Counted from the stretch's first letter, positions 1-9,461 are shown. The stretch: DNA of 64,000 bases from Enterococcus mundtii (GCF_002813755.1 NZ_CP018061.1:2532001-2596000), one strand, 5' to 3'. Numbers and translations: made by a program. Notes: generated by a model not told the origin, from the sequence alone.

Positions 1-23
1 CTTACTTTGTAAACTTTTTTCAT
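1..23 (-). CDS. walJ: Start of a gene running off the left edge, probably walJ (yycJ)
   Basis: Only the first seven codons and part of an eighth lie in the window (MKKVYKV and then a Ser or Arg codon). They start 13 bases after the walI stop, behind an AGGT-like ribosome site. In Firmicutes the gene after walI is normally walJ/yycJ, a metallo-beta-lactamase-fold nuclease. The identification is from gene order only. Confidence 0.4.
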
Positions 24-36
24 TATACCTACTTTT

Positions 37-909
37 TTAATGATCTTCCACCTTTGGGATCGAATTATTTGTAATAATCGTATTACTAAATGCATTGACC
101 GTTTCGATCTGATAGGTCTTATCCGGCGTTTCAATTGCGACATACCACACCGGTACATACACATTTTTCTCTCGTACTTTCAAAATACGAGAGTAAGCCA
201 GTTGACGCCAAAGGATATTCGATCCTCGAGAGATTTTATTATTTACATACAATGTATTAATGGCTTCTTCTTCCGTATGCAATTCTGTTTTTTCTCGCAA
301 CTGTTCAATATTCGTTAAATGGGTTTGAGTATACTTCAAAATGCGATACTCATCCCCCTTTTTTTCGAGGGAAAAAATAAGTTTAGCTGTATCATCATAG
401 AATGGCAATCCTTCATACGTTTGGCTCGCTGTGATTTCAGGAGAATCACCTTCTAATACAGAGAAATTTTTCATATAGATATACTCATTACCAAATAAAA
501 CATCTTCCTCGTTATCTAAAAAGTCATTGAGTGAACTTGCTATGCGATTTGGATCAAGCACTTTGCTTTCAGATTCAGAGTCCGATAACGTTTTAGTCAA
601 TATATTATCATTGATCGAAACGCCACTCTCTAATAAACCACGTCGATTATTATCTTGGCGATACTTGAACAACGTTTGACTCAGTTCCGTTTCCTCCGCA
701 CTTAAATAGTATCCTTGCTTACTTTCTGAAGAAAAATCACCCGTATAAGTAATATCATCATTTGCTAACCGTTTTTTGATCGATTCTGTCTGATCTGAGC
801 GTATTACCGTATGCTCTTGGTTGATCGATTCATGGTAACTACTAAACAAAAAAACATTCAATCCTAAAAAGGCGACGAAGAAAATCCATTCAATTTTTTT
901 GAAATCCAT
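37..909 (-). CDS. walI: WalI (YycI), membrane regulator of the WalK kinase
   Basis: A 290-residue protein with one N-terminal membrane segment (about residues 6-24) and a large extracytoplasmic domain, the layout of YycI. In Bacillus, YycH and YycI interact with each other and with the sensor kinase WalK through their membrane segments and restrain it; in Staphylococcus the pair activates WalK instead. The sign in this organism is not visible here. The gene begins 2 bases after the walH stop behind a GGAGG site, so it is translated with walH in the walRKHI operon. The assignment rests on topology, length and fixed gene order. Confidence 0.93.
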   Translation of the reverse strand: MDFKKIEWIFFVAFLGLNVFLFSSYHESINQEHTVIRSDQTESIKKRLANDDITYTGDFSSESKQGYYLSAEETELSQTLFKYRQDNNRRGLLESGVSINDNILTKTLSDSESESKVLDPNRIASSLNDFLDNEEDVLFGNEYIYMKNFSVLEGDSPEITASQTYEGLPFYDDTAKLIFSLEKKGDEYRILKYTQTHLTNIEQLREKTELHTEEEAINTLYVNNKISRGSNILWRQLAYSRILKVREKNVYVPVWYVAIETPDKTYQIETVNAFSNTIITNNSIPKVEDH

Positions 910-911
910 AG

Positions 912-2219
912 TTACTCCGCCTCCTTCTCAGGTAGTTTGGTCAATAAGTCATTTGCAGAATACCATTCTCCTTGATATTTCACATACCACTCTGGGAATA
1001 GATCAACCACCCGATTCGTTTCTTCGATGTTTTGCCATGTATAGCCAACAATAATCAACTCGATTTTCGATTCTTCTGCCCCATTATCTACTAATTCCTG
1101 ATATACATCGTCGGTGCTAGGCAACTCGACTTCTTCATCTGAAGGAATCGGGACTTGGATGGTATTTAAACTCGTTTGGATACTTACTTGATTATTCACT
1201 TGCTCATTACCGATTTCGATTCCAACTTTTCCTTTACTATCTGAACCAAATACGGGAAATCCTTCTACAAAAATACGATAATCGATTGTATTCTTGTTAC
1301 GATCAAAATATCGAACATTGCCTAACGCGCCACCTAGTTTGCTGACATAAGGAAAACTGTCCGTAAAAATATTATTTGGTTCATCAATCGTCGGTAAATC
1401 TCCTCTAAAATCGACGATCTGATTTTCTGAATGGATCGTCATTGTTTCATTGCCATCATAAAAAATCAATTCCGTACTTTCATCATTGTTTTTAACCGCG
1501 TCTGGCTGGGAAAAAAAAGCATTCCGAAAGACGGTGTATGGTTGCTGAGATAAGATATAACTGTATTTTTTTAGTTTCATTGGTTCTTTGATACTGTGCT
1601 GTGTCTCAATACTTTCTGGCGTTCTGAATACAGGTGTCCAGTTGACATCTGAAGAATTCAAATCATGTTCTATTTCTTTCCAATCCATCGATAGACTGGC
1701 TTCGTAAATCGTCCGCTGATCATAATCAATAAAACTAACTTTTTCGTCTTTTAGATCAAATTGGACACTCGTAAAATAGACATCTTCATTTTGGACTGAA
1801 CCTAGATCAATATTCAAACCAAATGCTTTCACATAGCCACTGAGTAGATAAGGTGCGTTATAAGAGAATTCGATTCCTTCATTGAGAGACTTCTTTTGAT
1901 TGAACTTCTCTTGGTCTGCTTCCACGACTTCTGTCAGCTTGCCAAAACGAGCACCTTCGATCAACCCATGTATTTGAGAAATCAGGTTCTCACTATTCGT
2001 TTCTTTCACTGTATCTGTTTGAAACCATGTGAGGTGTAAAGGCAAATAAATTTCTGATGCTTTACGATAGCTTTGTGATTCAATCACTTGTGAATTGCTC
2101 TCTTCTAAGTTGATTGAAGTTTTCCCTGCTGGACTCAACCAAATTGCATAAGAGAAGTACAGGCTTAATGCAACCATCAAGATCAAACCAATTCGTATAA
2201 ATTTTTCAGAAATCTTCAT
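912..2219 (-). CDS. walH: WalH (YycH), membrane regulator of the WalK kinase
   Basis: A protein of 435 residues with a single N-terminal membrane segment (about residues 8-29) and a long outer domain, as in YycH. It works with WalI to adjust WalK activity in cell-wall homeostasis. I place the start at the internal ATG at 2219 rather than the ATG at 2228. The later one overlaps the walK stop as ATGA and lies 10 bases after GAGGAGG, whereas the upstream ATG is only one base from that site. The four-base overlap indicates translational coupling to walK. Confidence 0.92.
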   Translation of the reverse strand: MKISEKFIRIGLILMVALSLYFSYAIWLSPAGKTSINLEESNSQVIESQSYRKASEIYLPLHLTWFQTDTVKETNSENLISQIHGLIEGARFGKLTEVVEADQEKFNQKKSLNEGIEFSYNAPYLLSGYVKAFGLNIDLGSVQNEDVYFTSVQFDLKDEKVSFIDYDQRTIYEASLSMDWKEIEHDLNSSDVNWTPVFRTPESIETQHSIKEPMKLKKYSYILSQQPYTVFRNAFFSQPDAVKNNDESTELIFYDGNETMTIHSENQIVDFRGDLPTIDEPNNIFTDSFPYVSKLGGALGNVRYFDRNKNTIDYRIFVEGFPVFGSDSKGKVGIEIGNEQVNNQVSIQTSLNTIQVPIPSDEEVELPSTDDVYQELVDNGAEESKIELIIVGYTWQNIEETNRVVDLFPEWYVKYQGEWYSANDLLTKLPEKEAE

Positions 2220-4057
2220 TCCCACCATTCCTCCTCATACGGTTCATAAGGTAAAGAAATATAGAAGGTTGAACCTTGTCCCTCCTTACTTTCTGCCCAG
2301 ATTGCGCCACGATGTGCTTTCACTACTTCGCGAGAGATTGCTAAGCCTAATCCTGTTCCACCTTGCGCTCTAGCTCTTGCTTTATCCACTCGATAGAAAC
2401 GTTCAAATACACGATTCAAATCTTTTTTAGGGATACCTAGTCCTTGGTCTGTAATACTTAAAATCACATTGTTATGTGTTTCAAGCAACCGGCAAGTGAT
2501 TGCTCCCCCATCGGGTGAATATTTGATCGCATTGTTCATGATATTGTCAATAACTTGGATGATTTTATCTGTGTCGATCTCGACCCACAGATCTCGTTGC
2601 GTAAATTCTCGACGGATCGTATAATTTTTTTCTTGATTACCAACCATCATATCAAAACGATCTAACACAAAATTAACGAGTTCATTAAAATTGACATATT
2701 CTAATTGTAATTGGGTATTCCCCGTATCCATGCGAGATAGATTCAGTAGATCATTGATCATGCGGATCATACGATCAGTCTCATCTAAGGTCACTTTTAA
2801 AAAGTTCGGTGCGACTTCTTCGTCCTTCCAAGCACCCTCACTCAGTGCTTCGATATAACTACGCATACTTGTTAAAGGCGTACGCAACTCATGGGAAACG
2901 TTCGATACGAACTCACGACGTTCCCGTTCTGTTTTCTCTTGTTCCGTTACATCATGTAAAACTGCAACCAACCCACTGATAAAGCCAGATTCTCGACGGA
3001 TCATCGAAAAATCGACGCGTAAAATCATCTGGTCAGCTTCTCTCGCTCCAGTGGATCGATCTAAAATCATTTCATTCGGATCTTCTAACAGTTTTCGTAA
3101 CGTGTATTCTTCTTCAATTGCTAAAAGAGTCAAGATTGACTGTCCGATTGCTTCTTCTTTTTTCAAGTCTAATAATGAGACAGCCATATCATTGATCGTA
3201 ATGATCTTCCCTCGACGATCGGTTGCAATAACGCCATCTGTCATATGTGACAAGACGCTGTCTAACCGATTTCGTTCAGCTTCCATCGTATCTTGCGCTT
3301 CCTCGATCCGTTCTGCTAATTGGTTGAACGTTTCAGCCAACTGACCTAATTCATCTTGACCATGGACCTTTACTTTACGGCTATAATCACCACGAGCAAT
3401 GCGGATCGCTTGCTCACGCATTTCACCGATTGGCTGCGTAATGGAACGTGCGACCAGAACAGACACAACCATTGAGATAAATGCAGCAATTAACGAAGCC
3501 GTAAAGAAAATCAGTGCTGTATTATTGATTTCTGAATATTTTTGTTCGATATCACTTTTGACGTAAAGAGCCCCGATGACGGCGTCGCCGGTCGGGGACA
3601 AAATCGGTTGAATATTGATATTTACTCGTTTTCCGTCATCATCTAATGCGACATAGCGTTTGGTTGTAAAATCATTCATATCGACGTAATCATTTTTTTT
3701 GCCGACTGAACCTTGTTCGCTTACCTCTGTCGTTGCTCGAATGATGCCTTTTTCATCCACGACACGGATCTCGATGATATCACTTGAAGCACTGGTCTCA
3801 ATAAAACGCTTGATATTCCCATTGACATCATCGATAGTCGCACTTTCATTGCTTTTCCCGTTCAGTTCTGGACTGATCGTTGTCGCTAATGTTTCGACTG
3901 TTTGGTTCATATCTTTGATAAAGGTATTGATCGTTGAACGTTCCAATCCTCTAATAAAGTAAGCACCTATAATTTCAATTGAGATCAGTAAAATCAAAAT
4001 AAATGTAATAGCTATTTTGAAGTTTACTGATCGAAAAAAACGGACTTTTCCTTTCAT
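2216..4057 (-). CDS. walK: WalK (YycG/VicK) sensor histidine kinase
   Basis: A 613-residue membrane kinase. Order of parts: membrane segment about 13-34, an extracytoplasmic sensor domain to about 180, second membrane segment about 181-203, HAMP about 204-256, a cytoplasmic PAS domain about 260-370, HisKA with the phospho-acceptor His near 389 (SHELRTPL), and an HATPase with N box (DNIMNNAIKYS) and G boxes (DQGLGIP, GGTGLGL). This double-sensor layout with an outer domain is the usual one of bacilli and enterococci; streptococcal VicK lacks the outer domain. It phosphorylates WalR and governs autolysin and wall-metabolism genes; WalRK is essential in most Firmicutes. It follows walR by 4 bases. 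Confidence 0.97.
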   Translation of the reverse strand: MKGKVRFFRSVNFKIAITFILILLISIEIIGAYFIRGLERSTINTFIKDMNQTVETLATTISPELNGKSNESATIDDVNGNIKRFIETSASSDIIEIRVVDEKGIIRATTEVSEQGSVGKKNDYVDMNDFTTKRYVALDDDGKRVNINIQPILSPTGDAVIGALYVKSDIEQKYSEINNTALIFFTASLIAAFISMVVSVLVARSITQPIGEMREQAIRIARGDYSRKVKVHGQDELGQLAETFNQLAERIEEAQDTMEAERNRLDSVLSHMTDGVIATDRRGKIITINDMAVSLLDLKKEEAIGQSILTLLAIEEEYTLRKLLEDPNEMILDRSTGAREADQMILRVDFSMIRRESGFISGLVAVLHDVTEQEKTERERREFVSNVSHELRTPLTSMRSYIEALSEGAWKDEEVAPNFLKVTLDETDRMIRMINDLLNLSRMDTGNTQLQLEYVNFNELVNFVLDRFDMMVGNQEKNYTIRREFTQRDLWVEIDTDKIIQVIDNIMNNAIKYSPDGGAITCRLLETHNNVILSITDQGLGIPKKDLNRVFERFYRVDKARARAQGGTGLGLAISREVVKAHRGAIWAESKEGQGSTFYISLPYEPYEEEWWE

Positions 4058-4061
4058 CCAA

Positions 4062-4766
4062 TTACTCCTGTTCTTGATTACGCAAGTAATACCCTACGCC
4101 TCGGCGTGTAACTAAATAGCTAGGATGACTTGGATTATCCTCGATTTTTTCACGCAAACGACGAACGGTCACGTCTACTGTACGAACATCACCAAAATAA
4201 TCATAGCCCCAGACGGTTTGTAACAAATGTTCCCGTGTCATGACTTGACCAATGTGTTTTGCTAAATAAAAGAGCAGTTCAAACTCACGGTGAGTCAATT
4301 CAATCGTTTCGCCACGTTTCGTCACCATATATGCATCGGGATGGATCGTTAAGTCCCCGATGATCAGTTCAGAAGGTGTGACTTCTTCCACTTCTTTGGT
4401 AGCAGAAGCGCCACGTCGAAGATTTGCTTTCACACGTGCCACTAATTCACGATTAGAGAACGGTTTGGTCACATAATCATCTGCTCCCAGTTCCAAGCCT
4501 AACACTTTATCGATTTCAGAATCCTTAGCTGTCACCATGATGATCGGCATATCAAACGTTTTTCGTACTTCACGAGCCACTTCTAAGCCATCCATCTTTG
4601 GCAACATCAAATCTAGTAAAATCAAATCAGGTTCCACTTCGGCTACTTTTGCTAAAGCTTCTTCCCCATCATATGCTGTATAGACGTCATAACCTTCTTT
4701 TGCTAAGTTAAATTTGACGATATCCGAAATCGGTTTTTCGTCGTCGACAACTAGTATTTTTTTCAT
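4062..4766 (-). CDS. walR: WalR (YycF/VicR) response regulator
   Basis: A 234-residue OmpR-type response regulator. The receiver domain has the acidic pair DDE at residues 8-10, phospho-acceptor Asp52 (LLDLMLP), and the conserved TAKD and KPF segments. The C-terminal winged helix carries the recognition segment [16 protein letters not shown]. The start is the ATG at 4766, preceded by AGGTGG; an in-frame ATG 30 bases upstream would add [10 protein letters not shown], which family members lack. It is the first gene of the walRKHI operon and partner of the downstream kinase. A TATAAT box lies about 40 bases upstream. Confidence 0.97.
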   Translation of the reverse strand: MKKILVVDDEKPISDIVKFNLAKEGYDVYTAYDGEEALAKVAEVEPDLILLDLMLPKMDGLEVAREVRKTFDMPIIMVTAKDSEIDKVLGLELGADDYVTKPFSNRELVARVKANLRRGASATKEVEEVTPSELIIGDLTIHPDAYMVTKRGETIELTHREFELLFYLAKHIGQVMTREHLLQTVWGYDYFGDVRTVDVTVRRLREKIEDNPSHPSYLVTRRGVGYYLRNQEQE

Positions 4767-4804
4767 AAAGAGCCACCTCTTAGTTAGTATTGTCATTCTG
4801 TTCC

Positions 4805-4810
4805 ATTATA
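4805..4810 (-). promoter_or_regulatory. Probable -10 box of the wal operon
   Basis: TATAAT on the minus strand, 39 bases before the walR start. A good -35 hexamer is not obvious at 17 bases, so only the -10 is called. Confidence 0.45.
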
Positions 4811-4956
4811 CCGCATTTCTTATCAGGTTTCATCTTTCTAAAAAAATAGGACGTTATTGATAAAATTTGCATGATTGAACAGGCGGATTCGGATTCCTAC
4901 AAACCTCCACGAATCCCACTTGTAGCTTATTAAAGTATGCGATTAGATGATTATAA

Positions 4957-4995
4957 AAATAAACCGCTAACTCGGAAAAGTTACAGCGGTTTATT
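4957..4995 (-). terminator. Rho-independent terminator of the DUF1002 gene
   Basis: Inverted arms AATAAACCGCT and AGCGGTTTATT enclose a loop of about 15 bases. On the minus strand they are followed by a T-rich run. It lies just past the stop of the DUF1002 gene. The remainder of the 300-base gap before walR shows no convincing gene. Confidence 0.7.
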
Positions 4996-5067
4996 CTTGC
5001 TTCATCTATTAAAGATCCGTATAGGGTAGCTCAAATCAAATATTTCATATATAAAAAACTATTTCGA

Positions 5068-6075
5068 TTATTGAGAGTCACCAGAAAACATGCCAGTGAT
5101 CGAATCCCATATGCCACTAAAGAATCCTTTGATATTTTCCCAAAGCCCTTTTGATTTTTCTTGAATTTGCTTGCTTGCCTCAGTCAAGTCTAATTCCTTC
5201 ACGAAGTCTTCAAAAATATTTTTATCTTTCATTTCACTCATCAACGAAGTTATTTCTGTGACTTGATCGCTTGTCATTACATCTTCTAGTCCATTATCCT
5301 TCAGAGCTTTTTCTACTGTCGTTTGAATATCCGCTTGTGTCAGCTCTTTGCCATCAGCAGTCTTAGCTGCTAATTCTTCTTTCGCTTGCTCCTGTGCTTT
5401 ATTTAATGCTTCATCGGAATAGCCATCTTTGTCTTTGTTTTCTTCTGTGATAGACGATAAAACATCCATCTCATTTTGAGCCACGCTGACACGGTCTTGA
5501 TTAATGATGCCCCCTGACTCTTCTACGATTTTGTACACACCAGCTAAAGCACCTGAACCATCGATTGGTACTGCAGATGCGACCGTCAATTTTGCATCGG
5601 TGATCCCAGCTGTTAACGCTGCATTTTGATACTGAGCGGCTGTGATCCGTGTGATATTTTCTGGTGTCGCGATATCAACAGTGATCCCTTCGCCTTCAGC
5701 AAGCGTCTGCATACGTACAGAACTGTAAACTGCCCAGTCCTTGGTAAATCCACCGTCAGGAATATAGGACATCAAGTCTGTACCGGACGTTTTATAGATC
5801 GGTGTTTCTCCTTTGATCCCTAATTTATCTAATGTATAAGTTTCTTGTTCTTTCGTTAACGCATTACCGATTGCTACTGCATTGATCTGTAATCGTTCAC
5901 TAGAGCTGGTTGTCGTTGTTGACTCGGAGGAATCCGTAGCAACTGTCGAGTCGACCGTTCCTGAAATTGGGACAATACTTTGCGTTGTTGCTGTCTCGTC
6001 TGCTAATACGATTGGTGTTGCTAGTAAAACTTGGCTTGAGACCAAGAGAGTGGCAATAAGTTTTGTTTTCTTCAT
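5068..6075 (-). CDS. Secreted DUF1002 family protein
   Basis: A 335-residue exported protein of the DUF1002 family, whose function is not established. Residues 1-25 form a signal peptide (KK, hydrophobic core, cleavage after a VLADE-like stretch), followed by a Ser/Thr-rich linker to about residue 65. The conserved core has the segments DLMSYIPDGG and WAVYSSVRMQTL and an Ala/Thr-rich block up to about residue 200. The C-terminal third is charged and helical (KAQEQAKEELAAKT) and ends in aromatic residues (LWENIKGFFSGIWDSITG), possibly an amphipathic anchor. It stands alone between two terminators. The family call comes from the core pattern; the role is unknown. Confidence 0.8.
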   Translation of the reverse strand: MKKTKLIATLLVSSQVLLATPIVLADETATTQSIVPISGTVDSTVATDSSESTTTTSSSERLQINAVAIGNALTKEQETYTLDKLGIKGETPIYKTSGTDLMSYIPDGGFTKDWAVYSSVRMQTLAEGEGITVDIATPENITRITAAQYQNAALTAGITDAKLTVASAVPIDGSGALAGVYKIVEESGGIINQDRVSVAQNEMDVLSSITEENKDKDGYSDEALNKAQEQAKEELAAKTADGKELTQADIQTTVEKALKDNGLEDVMTSDQVTEITSLMSEMKDKNIFEDFVKELDLTEASKQIQEKSKGLWENIKGFFSGIWDSITGMFSGDSQ

Positions 6076-6235
6076 ACATAACCTCCATGTAGCTGTTTTC
6101 TGTTTTAAACATTGTACTATAAGGTCAATAAGATAACCTACGCCTCAAGGCTGATTTGAAAAGAATCTTATACTATCTTTTAAGATTACGGGTGTTTTCT
6201 TAGCTATTCAAAACTTTTTAGACTTTATCTTTCAT

Positions 6236-6282
6236 CAAAAAGCCCAACCTCCGAATGTATCCGAGTGTTGAGCTTGGGCTAT
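6236..6282 (-). terminator. Terminator of the baeRF-type gene
   Basis: AGCCCAA at 6241-6247 pairs with TTGGGCT at 6274-6280, and on the minus strand a TTTTT run follows. It sits about 50 bases after the stop at 6332. Confidence 0.75.
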
Positions 6283-6331
6283 CTCCTTATTCTTCTAAGC
6301 TTCCTAGTTTCCCATTTGTATGAATCGATTT

Positions 6332-7402
6332 TTAATAGCGTAATTGCAGCAGGATCGGCGATTGATTTTCTAATACTTCTGTTTCGGCAAAGATAACTTC
6401 TCCTCCGTAACGCATGACTTCATAAATGATTTCATTGATGATATCTTCGACATAGCCTTCGTCACTCGGTGAGATATCTACTAATTTGACTTGATGATCT
6501 CTAATCACTGCCTCTTGATAGTAAGCGTGATCCACAATCAATTTTTGCCCTTTTCCTTTAATTACTTGTCTGTAGATGTTGGCTACATCACGCTCTACAC
6601 GCCCTTGGTTTTCCATCCCTACTATAGTGTGTAGTATCGTCTCTTTTTGATGACGAATGTATTCGTGAATCACCTGATTTGCTTGCTCTCCTATTGCCAA
6701 CTCATTTTCGCCACTATCAACTGTAAAGTTCCCATAGATTTCTCCAACAATCCGTTCATCTTTATGTGACATCTGTTTATATGTCGCAATATTTTCTGTT
6801 GTTCCAGCTAAAATGATTGGGTGTGGATGACGATTCAAATAAGGTTGTAACTCAGAATCAATCCATTTGAAGAACTCTTTTTTGTAATTCGTTTGAACAC
6901 TTCCCATTGAATTCAATACGCGGTCTTTTGTCCAGTAGCCTTTATTCCTGATTGGGAAATGTGCGTCTTTCACTTCTTGTATCAGCGTATCATCTACATA
7001 TTCTAGTAGACGTGAACAATCCATCCCAATCGTTAACACATAATAATGGTTCATTTTACTTTCACTTCGTAAGATTTCTTTTGTATGGAAATACGCATCA
7101 ATAAAAAATTGACTCTCCAACACAAACGGTACTTCGATTTGTTCATTGACGCTTGGCGAAATAAAATAGACAATGCTTCCTCTTTTATGCGTAGGTTGAA
7201 AGCCTTTTAACACTTGATCGATTTTACGAATCATTGTTCTCGCCGCTGTTCCTTCCCTTTCTTCCAACTCTAAAATAATCTGTTTGACTAGATTTTTTAA
7301 CACTAGTTTATATTTTTCAGCACTTTTCTCGTCATTTGGCATCCCTAACATGATCGTTACCGCTGGATTTTCTCTGTGGGCACTTAATTCTAAATAATTC
7401 AT
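6332..7402 (-). CDS. baeRF-family protein (bacterial relative of archaeo-eukaryotic release factor 1)
   Basis: A 356-residue soluble protein whose pattern matches the bacterial archaeo-eukaryotic release-factor (baeRF3-like) families. It has an N-terminal RF1-like region with the VYFISP strand, a central domain (MDCSRLLEYVDD, then PIILAGTTENIATYK), and a C-terminal domain of the pelota/eRF1 type ending in DIINEIIYEVMRYGGEVIFAE. Relatives of this superfamily include ribosome-hibernation and rescue proteins, so a ribosome-associated stress role is possible but is inference. The RBS AAGGAG precedes the ATG. The gene is monocistronic with its own terminator and a promoter with a 19-base spacer and dyad, shared with genes near 38 and 42 kb. 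Confidence 0.7.
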   Translation of the reverse strand: MNYLELSAHRENPAVTIMLGMPNDEKSAEKYKLVLKNLVKQIILELEEREGTAARTMIRKIDQVLKGFQPTHKRGSIVYFISPSVNEQIEVPFVLESQFFIDAYFHTKEILRSESKMNHYYVLTIGMDCSRLLEYVDDTLIQEVKDAHFPIRNKGYWTKDRVLNSMGSVQTNYKKEFFKWIDSELQPYLNRHPHPIILAGTTENIATYKQMSHKDERIVGEIYGNFTVDSGENELAIGEQANQVIHEYIRHQKETILHTIVGMENQGRVERDVANIYRQVIKGKGQKLIVDHAYYQEAVIRDHQVKLVDISPSDEGYVEDIINEIIYEVMRYGGEVIFAETEVLENQSPILLQLRY

Positions 7403-7482
7403 TTTTAAACTCCTTCTTTCTACCTAAAAATAAACTGGCATAGTGATCAATCGATATGATCCGCATTTCTATGCCTACTTTA

Positions 7483-7513
7483 ATGATATTGGTTAGAGCG
7501 ATTCTAAGGTCAA
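7483..7513 (-). promoter_or_regulatory. MerR-type promoter of the baeRF gene (site A)
   Basis: On the minus strand -35 TTGACC (7508-7513) and -10 TATCAT (7483-7488) are separated by 19 bases. The spacer holds the perfect dyad TTAGA-N5-TCTAA. The long spacer with a central dyad is the hallmark of promoters activated by MerR-family proteins. Three further copies lie at 38.6, 38.75 and 41.97 kb. Confidence 0.75.
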
Positions 7514-7614
7514 CCTAATGTTTTATACAAAATCAAAAATGCCGGAATAGTGTTTTTTCTTCTCCAAAAACTCTTGAAGCATGTTCCATTAAATTCAAAA
7601 ATTAAATTTCCCCA

Positions 7615-7670
7615 TAAAAAATCCCGCCCTAGAGAAGTCAGATCAATATCTAACTTCTAAAGAGCGGGAT
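7615..7670 (-). terminator. Terminator of the DUF1836-degV operon
   Basis: ATCCCGC (7621-7627) and GCGGGAT (7664-7670) enclose further pairing of AGAAGT with ACTTCT. On the minus strand a TTTTTT run follows. Confidence 0.8.
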
Positions 7671-7765
7671 TCTATTTACGATTCTTTTCCTGTCCACTAT
7701 TTTTTTCTAATTATTTTAGATAAAAAATAAATTTGTTCTTTGATGATCACTTCGCTTTGATCATA

Positions 7766-8623
7766 TTATGCTTCAAGTATTTGTACACCGATCCCTAATA
7801 AACCTGGGCCAGTATGGACAACCAATGCCGGTGAGATTTGTCCAAAATAAATCTCTTGGGCATTTGGGAATTCACGTTCAAAGCGAGCTTTCATTTCAAT
7901 TGCTTCTTCTTCCGCTGCACCATGTGCGACTGCCAAGTTGAAGACTTTCGCATCCCCGACAGTTTCTTTCACATAGGACATTGTTTTGTCTAAACTTTTC
8001 TTTCTGCCTCGTGCTTTACCTACTGTATAATAGATGCCCTCTTCATTACAAGAGATAATGGGATTCAATTTTAAGGCATTTCCTAAAATTGAGGCAACTA
8101 GACCGATACGTCCGCCTTTTTGCAGGTATTCAAGTGTTGCTACATTGAAAAAGACTTTCGTCCGTTCTGCTAATGCAACTAATTCATCGATCAGCATTTC
8201 CCATTCCATGCCTTCTTCGATCCATTTTGCGGCTTGGATTGCTGTAAAACCAGCACCGATCCCAATATTTTTAGTATCTAATACATGTGTTTGGATTCCT
8301 TCTTGTTCTTGCGCAACAAGACGAACCACATTATTCGTTCCGCTCAAACCACTTGAAATAGTGATTGCTAGAACTTTATCATAGCCATCATTTTTGATTT
8401 GATCAAAAATTTTAGTGATTGATTCTCCATCAGGTAACGAAGTACCCGGAATTTCCTCAGGTAAACGCTTATAAATCTCTTCAGGAGTGATATCGACCTT
8501 ATCTGTATATTCTCTATCTTTATAAATGATTTTCAAAGGGATCACATAAATATTGTACATATCGATGATTTCTTGTGGCACATCTGTTCCTGAGTCTACT
8601 AAAATCGCAATCTTATTCTTCAT
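7766..8623 (-). CDS. DegV family fatty-acid-binding protein (FakB-like)
   Basis: A 285-residue DegV protein. It opens with the family strand IAILVDSGTDVP and has the TSLPDGE loop, the SSGLSGT motif that holds the fatty-acid carboxylate, and a YLQKGGRIG segment typical of the family. DegV/FakB proteins present fatty acids to the kinase FakA for phosphorylation and entry into phospholipid. The paralogue and lipid preference cannot be told from sequence. Its start overlaps the end of the DUF1836 gene by 11 bases, so the two are coupled. Confidence 0.93.
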   Translation of the reverse strand: MKNKIAILVDSGTDVPQEIIDMYNIYVIPLKIIYKDREYTDKVDITPEEIYKRLPEEIPGTSLPDGESITKIFDQIKNDGYDKVLAITISSGLSGTNNVVRLVAQEQEGIQTHVLDTKNIGIGAGFTAIQAAKWIEEGMEWEMLIDELVALAERTKVFFNVATLEYLQKGGRIGLVASILGNALKLNPIISCNEEGIYYTVGKARGRKKSLDKTMSYVKETVGDAKVFNLAVAHGAAEEEAIEMKARFEREFPNAQEIYFGQISPALVVHTGPGLLGIGVQILEA

Positions 8624-9188
8624 TTTCTTTCTCCTTTTTTGTCTCTTGTAAATATTCGCTTTCTAGGCTGATCGTTTTTTCCGCTAGTAGCTTCATTGCA
8701 AAAGAAATCGTCGCTGAACGTACAGCAACATATTCTAATGGAAGTTCTTGATTCAATAATTGTTCATGTTGTTTTCCTTGGGCTAATTGACTGACCATTC
8801 GTATTGCATTTTCTTGTTCATCACAAAAAAGATTGTATGCTTCACGGATGCCCACTGTTTTTCCTTGAAACAAAATTCCTTCTTTGATTTCAGGAATCGT
8901 CAACACTTGTTTAAGCGTTGTGATAGCAATCAGAAATGCCACATGTTGTTTGTTGTATCGCTTTTTGATTGGCGCCGGTACCAAACCTAGTTTCACATAA
9001 TTATTAACCATTGAAGAAGTTAACAAAGGATGTTTTTCTCCTTGGATCACTGGTGATAAGTGACGATCCACCAGGGTCTTAACTTGATCCATGTATAGCT
9101 CCAAGTCTGGAAGTTCTTCCCAATGAGGTAAACGAAACGTTTCGATACTGACAGCCCAATCAATTAATTGCTGGCGCATTTTTTCCAT
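8613..9188 (-). CDS. DUF1836 domain protein
   Basis: A 191-residue protein with the DUF1836 pattern. It has a short N-terminal helix, then LTSSMVNNYVKLGLVPAPIKKRYNKQHVAFL, which resembles the helix-turn-helix plus wing of MerR-like DNA-binding domains (residues about 57-90), followed by helices. It commonly precedes degV in enterococci and lactobacilli. A regulatory role is likely from the fold but not proven. The ATG follows AAGGAGC. It contains no cysteine-rich effector motif like classical MerR sensors. Confidence 0.8.
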   Translation of the reverse strand: MEKMRQQLIDWAVSIETFRLPHWEELPDLELYMDQVKTLVDRHLSPVIQGEKHPLLTSSMVNNYVKLGLVPAPIKKRYNKQHVAFLIAITTLKQVLTIPEIKEGILFQGKTVGIREAYNLFCDEQENAIRMVSQLAQGKQHEQLLNQELPLEYVAVRSATISFAMKLLAEKTISLESEYLQETKKEKENEE

Positions 9189-9337
9189 TATGAAAGCTCC
9201 TTTAATGTTCTCATTAATATCTTATCAAAGTTTTCAAAAACATTCAATCTAGTTACTCAAACTAGATAAATTAATAACAAAAATAAACATCAATAACAAG
9301 TGTTTAAACGAGGATTGTTCTAGGTTCTTCTTGAAAT

Positions 9338-9366
9338 AAAAAAAGACCCGCCATTTTCATGACGGG
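9338..9366 (-). terminator. Terminator-like hairpin
   Basis: CCCGCCAT and ATGACGGG pair with one mismatch around a short TTTC loop. On the minus strand a run of seven T follows. No minus-strand gene clearly ends here, so it may close an unrecognised small transcript. Confidence 0.5.
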
Positions 9367-9380
9367 AAAGGAGTAAAAAA

Positions 9381-9461
9381 ATGAAAAAGTGTTATGGGTT
9401 GTTCTTTTGCAAGAACTTTGTTGGTTGGGATACATTTATCATAACGGTCATTTATGAATAA
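9381..9461 (+). CDS. Possible 26-residue peptide
   Basis: ATG with a good ribosome site (AAAGGAG, 8 bases upstream) opens 26 codons: MKKCYGLFF, then CKNFVGWDTF, then IITVIYE. It starts just after the hairpin at 9338-9366. No homologue is recognised. It may be a leader peptide, a real micro-protein, or chance. Confidence 0.25.
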   Translation: MKKCYGLFFCKNFVGWDTFIITVIYE

